64,000 bases of DNA from Chitinophagaceae bacterium. GTDB lineage: Bacteria > Bacteroidota > Bacteroidia > Chitinophagales > Chitinophagaceae. The notes under the pieces were generated by a model. The model saw only the letters and a program-made list of their open reading frames with translations. It had not been told where the DNA came from and did no database searches. Positions 51,046 to 60,372 of the stretch are shown here, in pieces. Position 1 is the stretch's first letter; every line of letters starts with the position of its first letter. The stretch lies in contig JAHBTK010000001.1 of NCBI GenBank assembly GCA_019638625.1, forward strand, positions 859,434-923,433, given 5' to 3'. The position numbers and the translations under genes were made by a program.

Positions 51046-51555
51046 ATGTCAGATACATATACCGTAATTTCAGGAACCAACAGGCCGGGCAGCAATACCA
51101 TCAGGGTGGCGAAATTGTATCATCAATTATTGCAGGCAAAAGGGATTGAAGCCGGCTTCCTGTCTTTGGAAGGGATAAACGTGACATTGAGAAATACCTC
51201 TATAGAAGCCCTCGAAAAAGAAATATTAATACCTACCCAAAAGTTTATTTTTATAGTACCGGAGTATAACGGAAGTTTCCCTGGTGTATTAAAGTCCCTG
51301 TTGGACAATACGGCTATTGAAAAAGTGTGGTGGGGAAAAAAGGCGATGCTTACCGGTGTTTCTACCGGCAGGGCAGGTAATTTGCGGGGACTGGACCATT
51401 TAACCGGGGTGTTGCACTACCTGAAAATGCATGTGTTTTATAACAAACTGCCCATTTCGGTAGTCAATAAATTAATAACGGTTGAAGAAAGAATAGAGGA
51501 TGTCTCCACCCTGAAAGTAATTAATGAACAATTGGATGGTTTCATTCAATTTTAA
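51046..51555 (+). CDS. NADPH-dependent FMN reductase family protein
   Basis: A 169-residue flavodoxin-like oxidoreductase. The FMN phosphate-binding loop is ISGTNRPGSNTIRVAK at the N-terminus (TxRxxSxx-type). The second family motif is FIVPEYNGSFPGVLKSLLDN, and GVSTGRAGNLRGLDHL contacts the flavin. It reduces flavins, quinones or azo/chromate-like acceptors with NAD(P)H. It is followed directly by the second MITE-like element. Confidence 0.9.
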   Translation: MSDTYTVISGTNRPGSNTIRVAKLYHQLLQAKGIEAGFLSLEGINVTLRNTSIEALEKEILIPTQKFIFIVPEYNGSFPGVLKSLLDNTAIEKVWWGKKAMLTGVSTGRAGNLRGLDHLTGVLHYLKMHVFYNKLPISVVNKLITVEERIEDVSTLKVINEQLDGFIQF

Positions 51556-51561
51556 TTTAAC

Positions 51562-51666
51562 TAGTGCTATGTTAAATTTAAAATGTCGTATAATATGCCA
51601 CGAATGCACGAATAAACATTCGTGCATTCGTGGCATATGTAAAACTACAATACGTTTAACTTAACA
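51562..51666. mobile_element. MITE-like palindromic element, copy 2
   Basis: A 105-bp compact copy of the element at 10263-10449, with identical ends (TAGTGCTATGTTAAATTTAA on the left, TACGTTTAACTTAACA on the right). It has a long central hairpin, ATGCCACGAATGCACGAAT against ATTCGTGCATTCGTGGCAT, with a short AAAC spacer. Copy 2 lacks the extra internal stretch of copy 1, so it may be the ancestral form. It lies 6 bp after the flavin reductase stop codon. Confidence 0.75.
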
Positions 51667-51703
51667 TCAGTATTTTATAACAATTAATCTTGGTTTATAA
51701 TAT

Positions 51704-52951
51704 ATGAGGCGTTTTACGGGATCCTGGATATTGATAATAGTGATGCTGCTGATAGACCTGTATGTATTCCAGGCCTTGAAGCTGGTGCTGCAGTCGGTGT
51801 CACCCAAAATAAAAATATTTGTTTTCGGCGCCTACTGGACGTTGAGCGTGGGGGCTATTGTACTGTTGGCTATATTGCCGTTCATAAATTTTGAGAGCTG
51901 GCCTAAATCGCTCCGCACCTATACGTTGGCCATATTAATAGGAATGTTTTTGTCTAAGGCGATCACCGCTATATTCCTGTTGGTAGACGATTTGCGCCGG
52001 GTATTGCAGTGGTTGGGTGGCCGGTTATTTTACCAGTATATCCATAAGGAGCCGTTTAAGGCAGCCGGTATTTCCCGGTCTGTATTTTTAAGCTGGATAG
52101 GACTGGCAGCCGGCGGTAGCCTGATGTCTGCTTTTATTTGGGGATTTACCAATAAATATAATTACCAGCTTAAAAAGGTAAAGCTTCAGTTTCCGAACCT
52201 GCCGCCGGCTTTCAGCGGACTAAAGATCATCCATATTTCGGATATCCATTCCGGCAGCTTCAATGACAGGTCGGCGGTGGCCAGAGGGGTAAAAACCATA
52301 TTGGATCAGCAGGCGGATATCATCCTGTTTACAGGAGATATAGTGAACGACCACACGGCAGAAATGGTTCCCTATAAGGATATCTTTTCGAGACTGCAGG
52401 CTCCCATGGGAGTGTTCAGTACACTGGGCAATCATGACTATGGTGAATACCGCAGGTGGGAAAGTGAAGAAGCGAAGGCTAAGAACCTGGAAGATCTTAA
52501 AACGCTTCAAAAAGAGATGGGATGGCGACTGCTGATGAATGAACACGTGGTGCTGGAAAAGGACGGACAGGAAATTGCCCTGATCGGCGTAGAAAACTGG
52601 GGCGCCAAAGCCAACTTTCCCAGGTATGGAAAACTTGACGAGGCATATGCCGGCGCAGAAAAATACGCTTTCAAAATACTGATGACGCATGATCCCAGTC
52701 ACTGGGATGCGCAGGTACGGCCGGAATATTCTGATATAGACCTTACGCTCAGCGGACACACCCACGGGATGCAGTTCGGCGTTGAAATCCCCTGGTTTAA
52801 GTGGAGCCCCGTGCAATATGTGTACAAGCAGTGGGCTGGTTTATACGAGGAAGCCAACCAGAAGCTGTACATCAACAGGGGGTACGGTTTTATCGGTTAC
52901 CCGGGAAGGGTAGGGATACTGCCGGAAATTACGGTGATTGAACTGGCGTGA
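51704..52951 (+). CDS. Membrane-anchored metallophosphoesterase
   Basis: A 415-residue protein. About four N-terminal membrane helices (residues 5-160) precede a calcineurin-like domain. All five metal/phosphate motifs are seen: IIHISDIHSG, ILFTGDIVNDH, STLGNHDYGEY, ILMTHDPSHWD and LTLSGHTHGMQFG. Such proteins often act on UDP-sugars or lipid-linked phosphates (YaeI/YkuE-like). The C-terminus (GYGFIGYPGRVGILPEITVIEL) is typical of YkuE/YaeI types. Confidence 0.92.
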   Translation: MRRFTGSWILIIVMLLIDLYVFQALKLVLQSVSPKIKIFVFGAYWTLSVGAIVLLAILPFINFESWPKSLRTYTLAILIGMFLSKAITAIFLLVDDLRRVLQWLGGRLFYQYIHKEPFKAAGISRSVFLSWIGLAAGGSLMSAFIWGFTNKYNYQLKKVKLQFPNLPPAFSGLKIIHISDIHSGSFNDRSAVARGVKTILDQQADIILFTGDIVNDHTAEMVPYKDIFSRLQAPMGVFSTLGNHDYGEYRRWESEEAKAKNLEDLKTLQKEMGWRLLMNEHVVLEKDGQEIALIGVENWGAKANFPRYGKLDEAYAGAEKYAFKILMTHDPSHWDAQVRPEYSDIDLTLSGHTHGMQFGVEIPWFKWSPVQYVYKQWAGLYEEANQKLYINRGYGFIGYPGRVGILPEITVIELA

Positions 52952-53016
52952 GAATGTAGAAATTAGTTTGAAAATTTGAAAGATATAGGCCGAATATTTT
53001 GCAATCTGCCCGCTTA

Positions 53017-53946
53017 CTACTGTCCATTTATCACTTTCTTTTTCTCCCATTCCAGCCTTCCGATGCCTTCAAATACATGCCTTTCGCTGTGATAGGAAGA
53101 GCGAACCAGGGGACCGCTTTCTACGTAGTCAAAGCCCATATCATACCCTGCTTCCGTATATTCGGCAAATTCATCAGGGTGAACAAACCTTGCTACCCGC
53201 AGGTGTTTGGGCGTAGGCTGCAGGTATTGCCCGATGGTAATTACATCCACGCCGCTGGAGTGCAGATCCCGCATGGTTTGCAGTACCTCTTCTTTGGTTT
53301 CGCCCAGCCCCAGCATGATGCCAGATTTGGTGCGCATGCCATTTTCCTTCAGGTATTTCAGCACTTCCATGCTCCGGTGGTACCTTGCCTGGATGCGTAC
53401 CTGGCGGGTCATGCGCTCTACCGTTTCTATATTATGAGAAACCACTTCAGGAGCCGCTTCTATTATTCGTTGGATATTTTCTTTTTCGCCTTTAAAATCC
53501 GGAACCAAAGTCTCTAGCGTGGTATCGGGTGTTAATGCTTTTACCGCTTTGATCGTATTGTACCAAATGGTGCTGCCGCCATCTTTCAGTTCATCCCTGT
53601 CCACGGAAGTGATAACGGCGTGTTTCACCTTCATCAGGTAGATGGCTTCCGCCACCCGTTGCGGCTCATCCCAATCCACCGCTTCCGGCCGGCCGGTAGC
53701 AACGGCGCAAAACCCACAACTTCGGGTGCATATATTGCCCAGGATCATAAAAGTAGCTGTGCCCGCACCCCAGCATTCTCCCATATTGGGACAATTTCCG
53801 CTTTCGCAGATCGTATGCAGCTTATGCGTGTCAACAAGGTTCCTGACATTCTTATAGCTTTCGCCGATAGGAAGTTTTACCCTTAACCAATCCGGCTTTT
53901 TTTGCCTTGGCTCCGACTGCTGGTATGTAGTTGCACATCCACTCAT
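53017..53946 (-). CDS. lipA: Lipoyl synthase
   Basis: A 309-residue radical SAM enzyme inserting two sulfurs into octanoyl-carrier groups. The auxiliary cluster is Cys47-x4-Cys52-x5-Cys58 in [15 protein letters not shown], and the radical SAM cluster is Cys73-x3-Cys77-x2-Cys80 in [10 protein letters not shown]. The C-terminal RSSYHSE supplies the conserved Ser ligand. The residues before PDWLRVKLP are variable, so the N-terminal start is less certain. No lipB is adjacent in the window. Confidence 0.96.
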   Translation of the reverse strand: MSGCATTYQQSEPRQKKPDWLRVKLPIGESYKNVRNLVDTHKLHTICESGNCPNMGECWGAGTATFMILGNICTRSCGFCAVATGRPEAVDWDEPQRVAEAIYLMKVKHAVITSVDRDELKDGGSTIWYNTIKAVKALTPDTTLETLVPDFKGEKENIQRIIEAAPEVVSHNIETVERMTRQVRIQARYHRSMEVLKYLKENGMRTKSGIMLGLGETKEEVLQTMRDLHSSGVDVITIGQYLQPTPKHLRVARFVHPDEFAEYTEAGYDMGFDYVESGPLVRSSYHSERHVFEGIGRLEWEKKKVINGQ

Positions 53947-53989
53947 AGTAGTAGTTGAAAGTCACTTTAAAAAGGCAAAATTAATCGTC

Positions 53990-54811
53990 TTACTTCCGTT
54001 TACCAAATAACAGGGATATATAGGCATTTATGAAAAGCCTGTTGCCCGGAGAATACACCATTTGTTCCACTTTCTTGAAGTAGAATTCAGCACTAATACC
54101 TGCTTCTATAGCGGATATGGAGGTATTAAAACGGTTATAGTCAAAGCGTAAAGCTGTTTTGGCTTGTAAACCGGGGGCAAGTTTCAGTTCATTCCATCCC
54201 CTTGTCAGCCCACCACCCCCTACGATCGCGTTATCATCCAAAAACAAAAGACTGTCCGGGGAGTCATATTTTACGTACCGGGTTTCCCCGTTGAGAAATT
54301 CGTCAATTTCCACATAATAAGGACGGAGCAAACCCAGCGATATACCACCTGTAGTGATACCATATACCGAAACTCCGTTTTTATTCCCTTTTCCCCCGAT
54401 CAGTACCTGCTGCCCGGCTGCCATTTTTACCTGGTAAAAGGAGTTTTGTTTACCATATACATACGGATTACCCCAAAAGATAAAGCCGCCGGCGGCAATG
54501 CCTTTTGTATTACGGTCTTCTTTGCGATGTCTTTTGTCATTGAATTCAACCTGGTAAACCATGGCCCGGCGGGTGGTTTTTGCCCGGCCAAATTCATATG
54601 ATATTCCCCAGCCATCTGTATTGAGTTTGGCGCCAAAAACATTTTGTTTATGAAAAGTAGGAACTCCTTCTTCCTCCAGCTTCATCAACTCATTCATTCG
54701 TTCCCTTTTTTCTCTTTTTCTCTCTTCGCGTTTGCTGGGTTTAGCGTCATCCTGGGCAAAGGTTGAGAGTGTAGTGCAGATCAATAACCCTGTTACAAAG
54801 ATTTTCTTCAC
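53990..54811 (-). CDS. Exported protein of unknown function, probably outer-membrane associated
   Basis: A 273-residue protein from a GTG start (VKKIFVTGLLICTTLSTFAQ), a typical signal peptide. An upstream ATG at 54907 would place 32 odd residues ahead of it and overlap the OsmC gene. After a charged coil (KREERKREKRERMNELMKLEEEG, residues 25-50) follow alternating hydrophobic strands (WGISYEFGRA, AMVYQVEFND, YQVKMAAGQQVLIG, TALRFDYNRFN, NAYISLLFGKRK), suggesting a small beta-barrel ending in an aromatic C-terminal strand. Not recognised as a named family. Confidence 0.7.
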   Translation of the reverse strand: MKKIFVTGLLICTTLSTFAQDDAKPSKREERKREKRERMNELMKLEEEGVPTFHKQNVFGAKLNTDGWGISYEFGRAKTTRRAMVYQVEFNDKRHRKEDRNTKGIAAGGFIFWGNPYVYGKQNSFYQVKMAAGQQVLIGGKGNKNGVSVYGITTGGISLGLLRPYYVEIDEFLNGETRYVKYDSPDSLLFLDDNAIVGGGGLTRGWNELKLAPGLQAKTALRFDYNRFNTSISAIEAGISAEFYFKKVEQMVYSPGNRLFINAYISLLFGKRK

Positions 54812-54860
54812 CGGGAGTGTTTTATGTTCTTTAAACGTAAATTTAAGCAAAAATAATACA

Positions 54861-55265
54861 ATGACTTCAACCATATTATACGAAGGAAACCTCAGAACCG
54901 TTTGCACTCATCTTAAATCAGGTACTACAATTGAAACAGATGCTCCTGTAGACAACCAGGGCAAGGGTGAAAAGTTTTCCCCCTCAGATCTTGTAGCCAC
55001 CGCTTTAGGTAGTTGTATGCTCACCATAATGGGTATTAAGGCAAGGGATATGGAAGTTGATTTGGACGGTTTAAAAATCCAGGTGGAAAAGGTTATGGCT
55101 TCTGAACCCAGACGGATCGGAGGGATAAATTTAACATTTTATTTCCCGGCTGGTTTGAAGCTGGAGCAAAAGCAAAAAACGGTACTGGAACGGGCGGCCC
55201 ATACCTGCCCGGTGATAGAAAGTATTCATCCTGATATAAAAGTGAAGACGGTTTTTAACTGGTAG
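54861..55265 (+). CDS. OsmC family peroxide-reducing protein
   Basis: A 134-residue protein. The OsmC fold shows the GEKFSPSDLVATALGSCMLTIMG block with the first redox cysteine and LERAAHTCPVIESIHPDIKV with the second. The pair reduces organic hydroperoxides, or the protein has an Ohr-like activity. The upstream in-frame extension (from 54732) overlaps the divergent gene and is not used. Divergent from the exported protein gene with about 49 bp between the chosen starts. Confidence 0.9.
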   Translation: MTSTILYEGNLRTVCTHLKSGTTIETDAPVDNQGKGEKFSPSDLVATALGSCMLTIMGIKARDMEVDLDGLKIQVEKVMASEPRRIGGINLTFYFPAGLKLEQKQKTVLERAAHTCPVIESIHPDIKVKTVFNW

Positions 55266-55462
55266 TTTTTCGGGTATCAACGCCTGTTTGCTCCACAAAG
55301 AAGCAGCCCGGCGAAGAACAGGGTGTTTGCTTACTAACGGATATGTATAGTTGATAAATTGCTATTGAGATTGTATTTCAGTGAGCGGCGCCAGGAATTT
55401 TAGCGGAAATGTTTTAATAATTGCCCGATATTGTTTTACTTTAGGCTTAAACTCAACATGAT

Positions 55463-56389
55463 ATGCAACGCAGGAATTTTTTACAAAAAGGACTACTGGC
55501 AGGTGGAGGGGTATTGATGGGGGCGAATGCGATGGCTGCCGGCAATAATAAGATCGAAGATCCAAAAAGTGCGGAAAAGACATTTAACCTGGATTATGCT
55601 CCGCATGACGGCATGTTCAGGAATAATGGTGGTGAAGATTTCATTGACCAGATAAAATACATGTACGACCAGGGATTTCGTTCGATAGAAGATAACGGTT
55701 TACCCGGTCGTCCCGTGGAGATACAGACGAAAATCGGGGAGACGCTGGCAAAGCTCGGTATGAGGATGGGGGTGTTTGTGGTACCTAAGGGAGGCAACTC
55801 TGCGAATTCGCTGGCGGCAGGCAAGCAGGAGTATATTGATATTTTCCTGGACGGTTGCCGGCAATCGGTGGAGATGGCTAAAAGAGTAAATGCCAAATGG
55901 GTTACAGTGGTGCCCGGTGATTATGAAAGGCATCTTCCCATTGGTGTACAAACCGGCAACGTAATAGATGCCTTGAAAAGAGGTTCGGAAATACTGGAGC
56001 CGCATGGCATCACCATGGTATTGGAGCCGTTGAGCGATACCCCTAATCTTTTTCTCCGTTACTCCGATCAGACATACGAGATATGCCGCGCTGTCAACAG
56101 CCCTTCCTGTAAAATACTCTTTGATATTTATCACATGCAGAAGAATGAAGGAAATATCATCAGGAATATTGAGCTTACCTGGAGTGAGATAGCCTATTTC
56201 CAGATTGGTGATAACCCGGGTAGAAAAGAGCCGACTACAGGGGAGATCAATTACAAAAATGTATTCAAATACATTTACGATAAAGGGTATAAAGGGATAA
56301 TGGGAATGGAACATGGCAATGCCAAACCCGGAAAAGAAGGAGAACAGGCATTGATCAAAGCCTACCGGGAGAGTGATAGTTTCAGGTAA
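55463..56389 (+). CDS. Exported TIM-barrel sugar isomerase/epimerase (hydroxypyruvate-isomerase-like)
   Basis: A 308-residue protein with a Tat signal (RRNFLQKGLLAGGGVLMGANAMAAG). The AP endonuclease family 2 / xylose isomerase-like barrel carries Glu in TMVLEPLSD, Asp in ILFDIYHMQ with adjacent His, and Glu in MGMEHGN as metal/catalytic residues. Homologues isomerise keto-sugar acids such as hydroxypyruvate or 2-keto sugars. It is convergent with the sodium symporter gene and may belong to the same catabolic cluster. Confidence 0.85.
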   Translation: MQRRNFLQKGLLAGGGVLMGANAMAAGNNKIEDPKSAEKTFNLDYAPHDGMFRNNGGEDFIDQIKYMYDQGFRSIEDNGLPGRPVEIQTKIGETLAKLGMRMGVFVVPKGGNSANSLAAGKQEYIDIFLDGCRQSVEMAKRVNAKWVTVVPGDYERHLPIGVQTGNVIDALKRGSEILEPHGITMVLEPLSDTPNLFLRYSDQTYEICRAVNSPSCKILFDIYHMQKNEGNIIRNIELTWSEIAYFQIGDNPGRKEPTTGEINYKNVFKYIYDKGYKGIMGMEHGNAKPGKEGEQALIKAYRESDSFR

Positions 56390-56412
56390 GGTGATACATC
56401 AACCATAATAAC

Positions 56413-56440
56413 AAACGCCCCTGATCAACCAGGGGCGTTT
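56413..56440. terminator. Bidirectional terminator between the isomerase and BASS transporter genes
   Basis: AAACGCCCCTG pairs perfectly with CAGGGGCGTTT around a 6-nt loop. A-rich and T-rich flanks on both sides allow it to serve both convergent genes. Confidence 0.8.
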
Positions 56441-56445
56441 CTGTA

Positions 56446-57546
56446 TTAAGCGTTTTCTTTTTCTTCTTCTTTATCGTCGTCCGGTGGATGGTTGTGCCAC
56501 CAACTGGCCAGCGCCGAACCGGTAATATTCATTACCGGTCCGAAAATAGCAGGGGCAAGACCTGCGGTGGCAAGTTTTCCCATTGCCAGTGCCAGCCCGG
56601 AAGCCAGCCCGGCATTTTGCATCCCCACTTCGAGCGCAATGGTTCTGGAATCTCTTTCGTTGAACCTGAATAATCTGCCGGACCAATAGCCGAAGAAATA
56701 ACCTGCTATGTTATGAATGAATGTGGCGACGATCAGCAGGACGCCAACCTGCAGGAGATTGTCTCTGCCGGCGGCCGTAATAATGACGATGATAAAGGCG
56801 ATTCCTGCCATCGAAAGCGTTGGCATGGCTTTATCCAGCCACCTGGATTTGCCGTGCAGAAGGTGATTGAATACCAAACCGGCTATAATGGGAATGATCA
56901 CGATTTTAATTATCTCCCAGAACATGTGCCAGAAGTTGATCTCAATCAGGCTGCCACCCAGTATGCGCATCAAAAAAGGAGTAACAAAAGGCGCCAGCAG
57001 GGTGGAGATGGTTGTTACGGATACGGATAGCGCCAGGTTAGCTTTAGCCAGGTATGACATCACGTTGGAGGCCAGCCCGCTGGGACAACAACCCACCAGG
57101 ATGATGCCGGCGGCAATTTCATCGGGAAAGTTGAACAGCTTCGCTACCGTAAATCCGACTACAGGCATGATCACATAATGCCCCACAACACCGATCACGA
57201 TCCCCCTGGGCATCCTGATCACATTCGAAAAGTCTTTCAGGCTGAGTTCCGTACCCATTCCGAACATGATGATCTGCAGCAATGGAATGATCAGGGAAGA
57301 AAATTTGAACGATCCCATAGCAACAAAATGCTCAGGGTGATACATGGCTACGCTTACCATTGCCAGTATCATAAGCGTATAGGAAAACCCTTTCAGGATC
57401 TTGTGGCTCCTGAATGCAATGGCGAGATTCAAAAAAAACAATAACAGCAGTAATCCGCCCCAGGTATGATTGTCCTGGAAATGAAAAAACAGGTAAGCAA
57501 GCAGCGAGACCAGTGCCAGTATATAAAATACTTTGGATGACTTCAT
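56446..57546 (-). CDS. Bile acid:sodium symporter (BASS) family transporter
   Basis: A 366-residue inner-membrane protein with about ten helices. Family motifs are GMGTELSLKDFSNVIRMPRG (sodium site region) and IILVGCCPSGLASNVMSYLAKANLALSVSVTT with the unwound GCCPSGxxSN motif. BASS transporters import organic acids or sterols with Na+. It is the third gene after the RraA-like and enolase-superfamily genes, 41 bp downstream of the latter, so it probably imports the sugar acid handled by them. The ATG at 57546 is chosen over 57579. Confidence 0.9.
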   Translation of the reverse strand: MKSSKVFYILALVSLLAYLFFHFQDNHTWGGLLLLLFFLNLAIAFRSHKILKGFSYTLMILAMVSVAMYHPEHFVAMGSFKFSSLIIPLLQIIMFGMGTELSLKDFSNVIRMPRGIVIGVVGHYVIMPVVGFTVAKLFNFPDEIAAGIILVGCCPSGLASNVMSYLAKANLALSVSVTTISTLLAPFVTPFLMRILGGSLIEINFWHMFWEIIKIVIIPIIAGLVFNHLLHGKSRWLDKAMPTLSMAGIAFIIVIITAAGRDNLLQVGVLLIVATFIHNIAGYFFGYWSGRLFRFNERDSRTIALEVGMQNAGLASGLALAMGKLATAGLAPAIFGPVMNITGSALASWWHNHPPDDDKEEEKENA

Positions 57547-57587
57547 TATTTTTATTTTAAGGTAGTGTGATGTGTGCATTAAATTGC

Positions 57588-59081
57588 TTAGCTGAATATT
57601 CTGTCATGCGAACGCTTTTCATCCCATTCCGTAGTGGGTGCAAAGTAGCTCTTGTTTCCGGGGTGCAGGTGTTGCTTCAATACCTCTTCATTTAATTCAA
57701 TACCCAAACCCGGAGCCGTCAAAGGAAGGTTGGCATATCCTTTTGTGATCAGTTTCCTGCCATCGGTGGTTTTTACAAGGCTTTCCCACCAGGGAATATC
57801 TACCGAATGATGCTCCAGCGCCAGGAAGTTTTGAGTGGCGGCCGCGCAATGTACGGAAGCCATAAAAGACACGGGCGTTCCGGCCTGGTGCAATGCCATA
57901 GCAACACCCTGTTCTTCCGCATAATCTCCTATTCTTTTTGTTTCAAGCAATCCTCCGGAAGAAGCCAAGTCCGGGTGAGCGATATCTATGGCTTTCTGAT
58001 CGAGCAGCGGTTTGAAATATTTAAGCAGGTAAATATCCTCACCGGTGGTGATCGGTGTCTCCAATGCATCCGACATTTTTACATATTGATCAGTGTATTC
58101 CCAGGAAACAATATCTTCCAGCCAGGCCAGCCGGTATTTTTCCAGCGCCCTTCCCAAACGGATGCCGTTGTTGAAGTCGAAATGCCCGTAGTGATCGGTA
58201 GAGATAGGTACTTCGTACCCAACCATACTCCTCACATTATCTACCAGCGCCGAAAGTTCATCCAATCCTTTGTCAGTTACCTGTATCTGCGTGAAGGGGT
58301 GCAACGCGTTGGCATAAGACATCATATTATTCTGATCCCCCCACTGTGCCAGGTTGCCTTGTGCATTTTCCCAGAATTTACCATTTACCAGTGTGTCGGG
58401 CTTACCTTTTAGCTTGGCAATGGATACATCCATTTTTAACCAGGTGTACCCTTCGTCATTTATTCTTTTCTGGATGAGTTTTTTTTGCTGCTCCGGAGAA
58501 GATGATTCCGGCGTATCTGCATAGAGCCTTATCTTATCGCGGTAACGCCCGCCTAATAGTTGCCATGCCGGCACATTGTAAGCTTTACCGCAGATGTCCC
58601 ATAATGCCATTTCAACGGCGCATACACCCCCTGCCTGCCTTGCATGCCAGCCAAACTGTCTTATTTTTTTGAAGATCAACTCCACGTTGCAGGGGTTTTC
58701 TCCCAGTATCCTGCTTTTTAAAAACAGGGCATACCGTTCATCGGCACCATCTCTCACTTCGCCCAGCCCGTAAATCCCCTGGTTGGTGTCGATGCGGATG
58801 ATGGCCGTGCGACCCATTACCGGGGTTACACAATAACGCAGGTCTGTTATTTTCAGGTCAGATGGCGCTGAATAGCGGCTGACTTTTTGGGTGGTTTGCG
58901 CGATGATATCTTCTATGGGCGAGAACATGAAAGCGCCCCCCAGGGCGATGCCCCCCAGCGCCGATTTTTTCAGGAATGAACGCCTGCAATTTTCATTTTC
59001 AGGTTGTTCGGGTGCAGGAGTCAGGTTGGTATCTTCTTCTTTTAATCCCAGTTTTTGTAAATACTTTTGTGAAGGTGTCAT
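57588..59081 (-). CDS. Enolase-superfamily sugar-acid dehydratase (MR/MLE family), exported
   Basis: A 497-residue protein with a twin-arginine segment set back from the start (ENCRRSFLKKSALGGIALGGAFMFSP, about residues 30-55). Enolase-superfamily residues are the Lys region in YTWLKMDVS, metal ligands in PISTDHYGHFD, WLEDIVSWE and TTGEDIYLLK, and a catalytic His in AMALHQAGTP. This pattern fits acid-sugar dehydratases such as galactonate or mannonate dehydratase types; the exact substrate is open. It lies between the RraA-like gene (39 bp) and the BASS transporter. Confidence 0.88.
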   Translation of the reverse strand: MTPSQKYLQKLGLKEEDTNLTPAPEQPENENCRRSFLKKSALGGIALGGAFMFSPIEDIIAQTTQKVSRYSAPSDLKITDLRYCVTPVMGRTAIIRIDTNQGIYGLGEVRDGADERYALFLKSRILGENPCNVELIFKKIRQFGWHARQAGGVCAVEMALWDICGKAYNVPAWQLLGGRYRDKIRLYADTPESSSPEQQKKLIQKRINDEGYTWLKMDVSIAKLKGKPDTLVNGKFWENAQGNLAQWGDQNNMMSYANALHPFTQIQVTDKGLDELSALVDNVRSMVGYEVPISTDHYGHFDFNNGIRLGRALEKYRLAWLEDIVSWEYTDQYVKMSDALETPITTGEDIYLLKYFKPLLDQKAIDIAHPDLASSGGLLETKRIGDYAEEQGVAMALHQAGTPVSFMASVHCAAATQNFLALEHHSVDIPWWESLVKTTDGRKLITKGYANLPLTAPGLGIELNEEVLKQHLHPGNKSYFAPTTEWDEKRSHDRIFS

Positions 59082-59120
59082 ATTGATAAGTTTTAGTGAT
59101 GATTAATTGGAGAATTTTAT

Positions 59121-60044
59121 TTACCACGTGCGGTCTTTCATGAATTTGTCCAGTTCCTGCCTTGACATGGGCAGTTTGCCCGGGTTCTCATCCAGCCATT
59201 TCAGAAAGTCTTTTTTTATTTCGTCTGTCCATTGCATATCTATTTGTCCCGGGGTGTATTTTCCTTCTCTTAATCTTTGATGGCCAAAGAGATCACGCAG
59301 TGTAATAAATTCCGCGTTCAGTACCACATCTTCCAGCAGGTGCGCAGGGATAAATACCACGCCTCCTTTTTTTGCCAGTACGGCATCCCCCGGAAGTACG
59401 GTTGCCCTGCCGATCCGGACAGGAACATTAATGCCGGCCAGCATCATCTGCTGTATATAGGATGGGTCATAACCCTTCATCCATGCATTAAATCCTTTTA
59501 TTTCCTCCAGTCCTTCCACATCCCTTACCGATCCATAAAATATCACTCCCCGTTTTGAATGGGTATAGATGGCATTGCCGAGATTGTCTCCAATCAGGGT
59601 GCCGTCTACTATCTTTCCATAGCTGTCTGCTACGTATATATCTCCTTCCTTCAATACATCTATTGGCCAGGAGTTGGGGCTTCCCACTCTTTTTTCGGTT
59701 TTGCCAATGTCCTTTACGATCTTGTCATAATCCGGGCGTAAAGGCATGTACTGCGCCGTCACTACACGCCCCGTCATTACTTCCTGCTCATGCAGCACCA
59801 TCCAGTCGCCCTCAAACTGGTTGTGATAGCCCCTGTTGCGAAGTACGCCCCAGGCCTCTTCCAACCGGATCTTTTTTAGTCTTTCCAATAACTGGTCGGG
59901 AACTTTGGGACGCCCGTCCGGAAATCTTTCTCCTTTCCATTCCGGCGTATGTCCTTTGATCTGTTCAGGGGTGAGGGTCACCTGCTGGGCATACAGCGCA
60001 ATACTTGCCAACAATGCCATACAAAGCATCAAGTTTTTTTTCAT
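59121..60044 (-). CDS. RraA/HMG-aldolase-fold protein, exported
   Basis: A 307-residue protein with a signal peptide (MKKNLMLCMALLASIALYAQQ). The RraA/demethylmenaquinone methyltransferase-like core lies at about 80-260, with GDIYVADSYGKIVDGTLIGDNLGNAIYTHSKRGVIFYGSVRD and the motif GDAVLAKKGGVVFIPAHLLEDVV. Class II HMG/CHA aldolases of this fold cleave 4-hydroxy-2-oxo acids, which would follow a dehydratase step. First gene of a minus-strand operon and divergent from the SusC gene. Confidence 0.85.
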   Translation of the reverse strand: MKKNLMLCMALLASIALYAQQVTLTPEQIKGHTPEWKGERFPDGRPKVPDQLLERLKKIRLEEAWGVLRNRGYHNQFEGDWMVLHEQEVMTGRVVTAQYMPLRPDYDKIVKDIGKTEKRVGSPNSWPIDVLKEGDIYVADSYGKIVDGTLIGDNLGNAIYTHSKRGVIFYGSVRDVEGLEEIKGFNAWMKGYDPSYIQQMMLAGINVPVRIGRATVLPGDAVLAKKGGVVFIPAHLLEDVVLNAEFITLRDLFGHQRLREGKYTPGQIDMQWTDEIKKDFLKWLDENPGKLPMSRQELDKFMKDRTW

Positions 60045-60239
60045 ATTGTTCGTTTTAGTGGTCTGCGAATAAATAAGTGTTTGTTGAAAATTTCCGACTG
60101 GAGGTTCCTGAATATTTTACCGGTTTCATGGCATTTCAGCAGTACCGGGTTTTTGTTCAGTGGTAATACAATTTGATTCATACTGGCAATTTCGTTCTGG
60201 TGGCAGGAGGTTCTGTTTATAAAGTAAGTGAAATTATTT

Positions 60240-60262
60240 GTTGAAAATGTTCAAATTTCAAC
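60240..60262. promoter_or_regulatory. Inverted repeat in the RraA/SusC divergent region
   Basis: GTTGAAA pairs with TTTCAAC across a 9-nt gap. The half-site TTTGTTGAAAAT also occurs at about 60077-60088. A possible operator shared by the divergent operons. A near-consensus -7 (TATCTTGG, 60301-60308) with TTTG at 60273-60276 may drive the SusC gene. Nothing else was recognised in the 328-bp gap. Confidence 0.35.
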
Positions 60263-60372
60263 ACCGTGTTTATTTGGAAGTTTTACCGTTTCTCATTACT
60301 TATCTTGGGTAGGTAATGAGGTGTCGCCAGGACACTAAAGACAAACGTATTTTTTACAAAACAACTTGCTGT

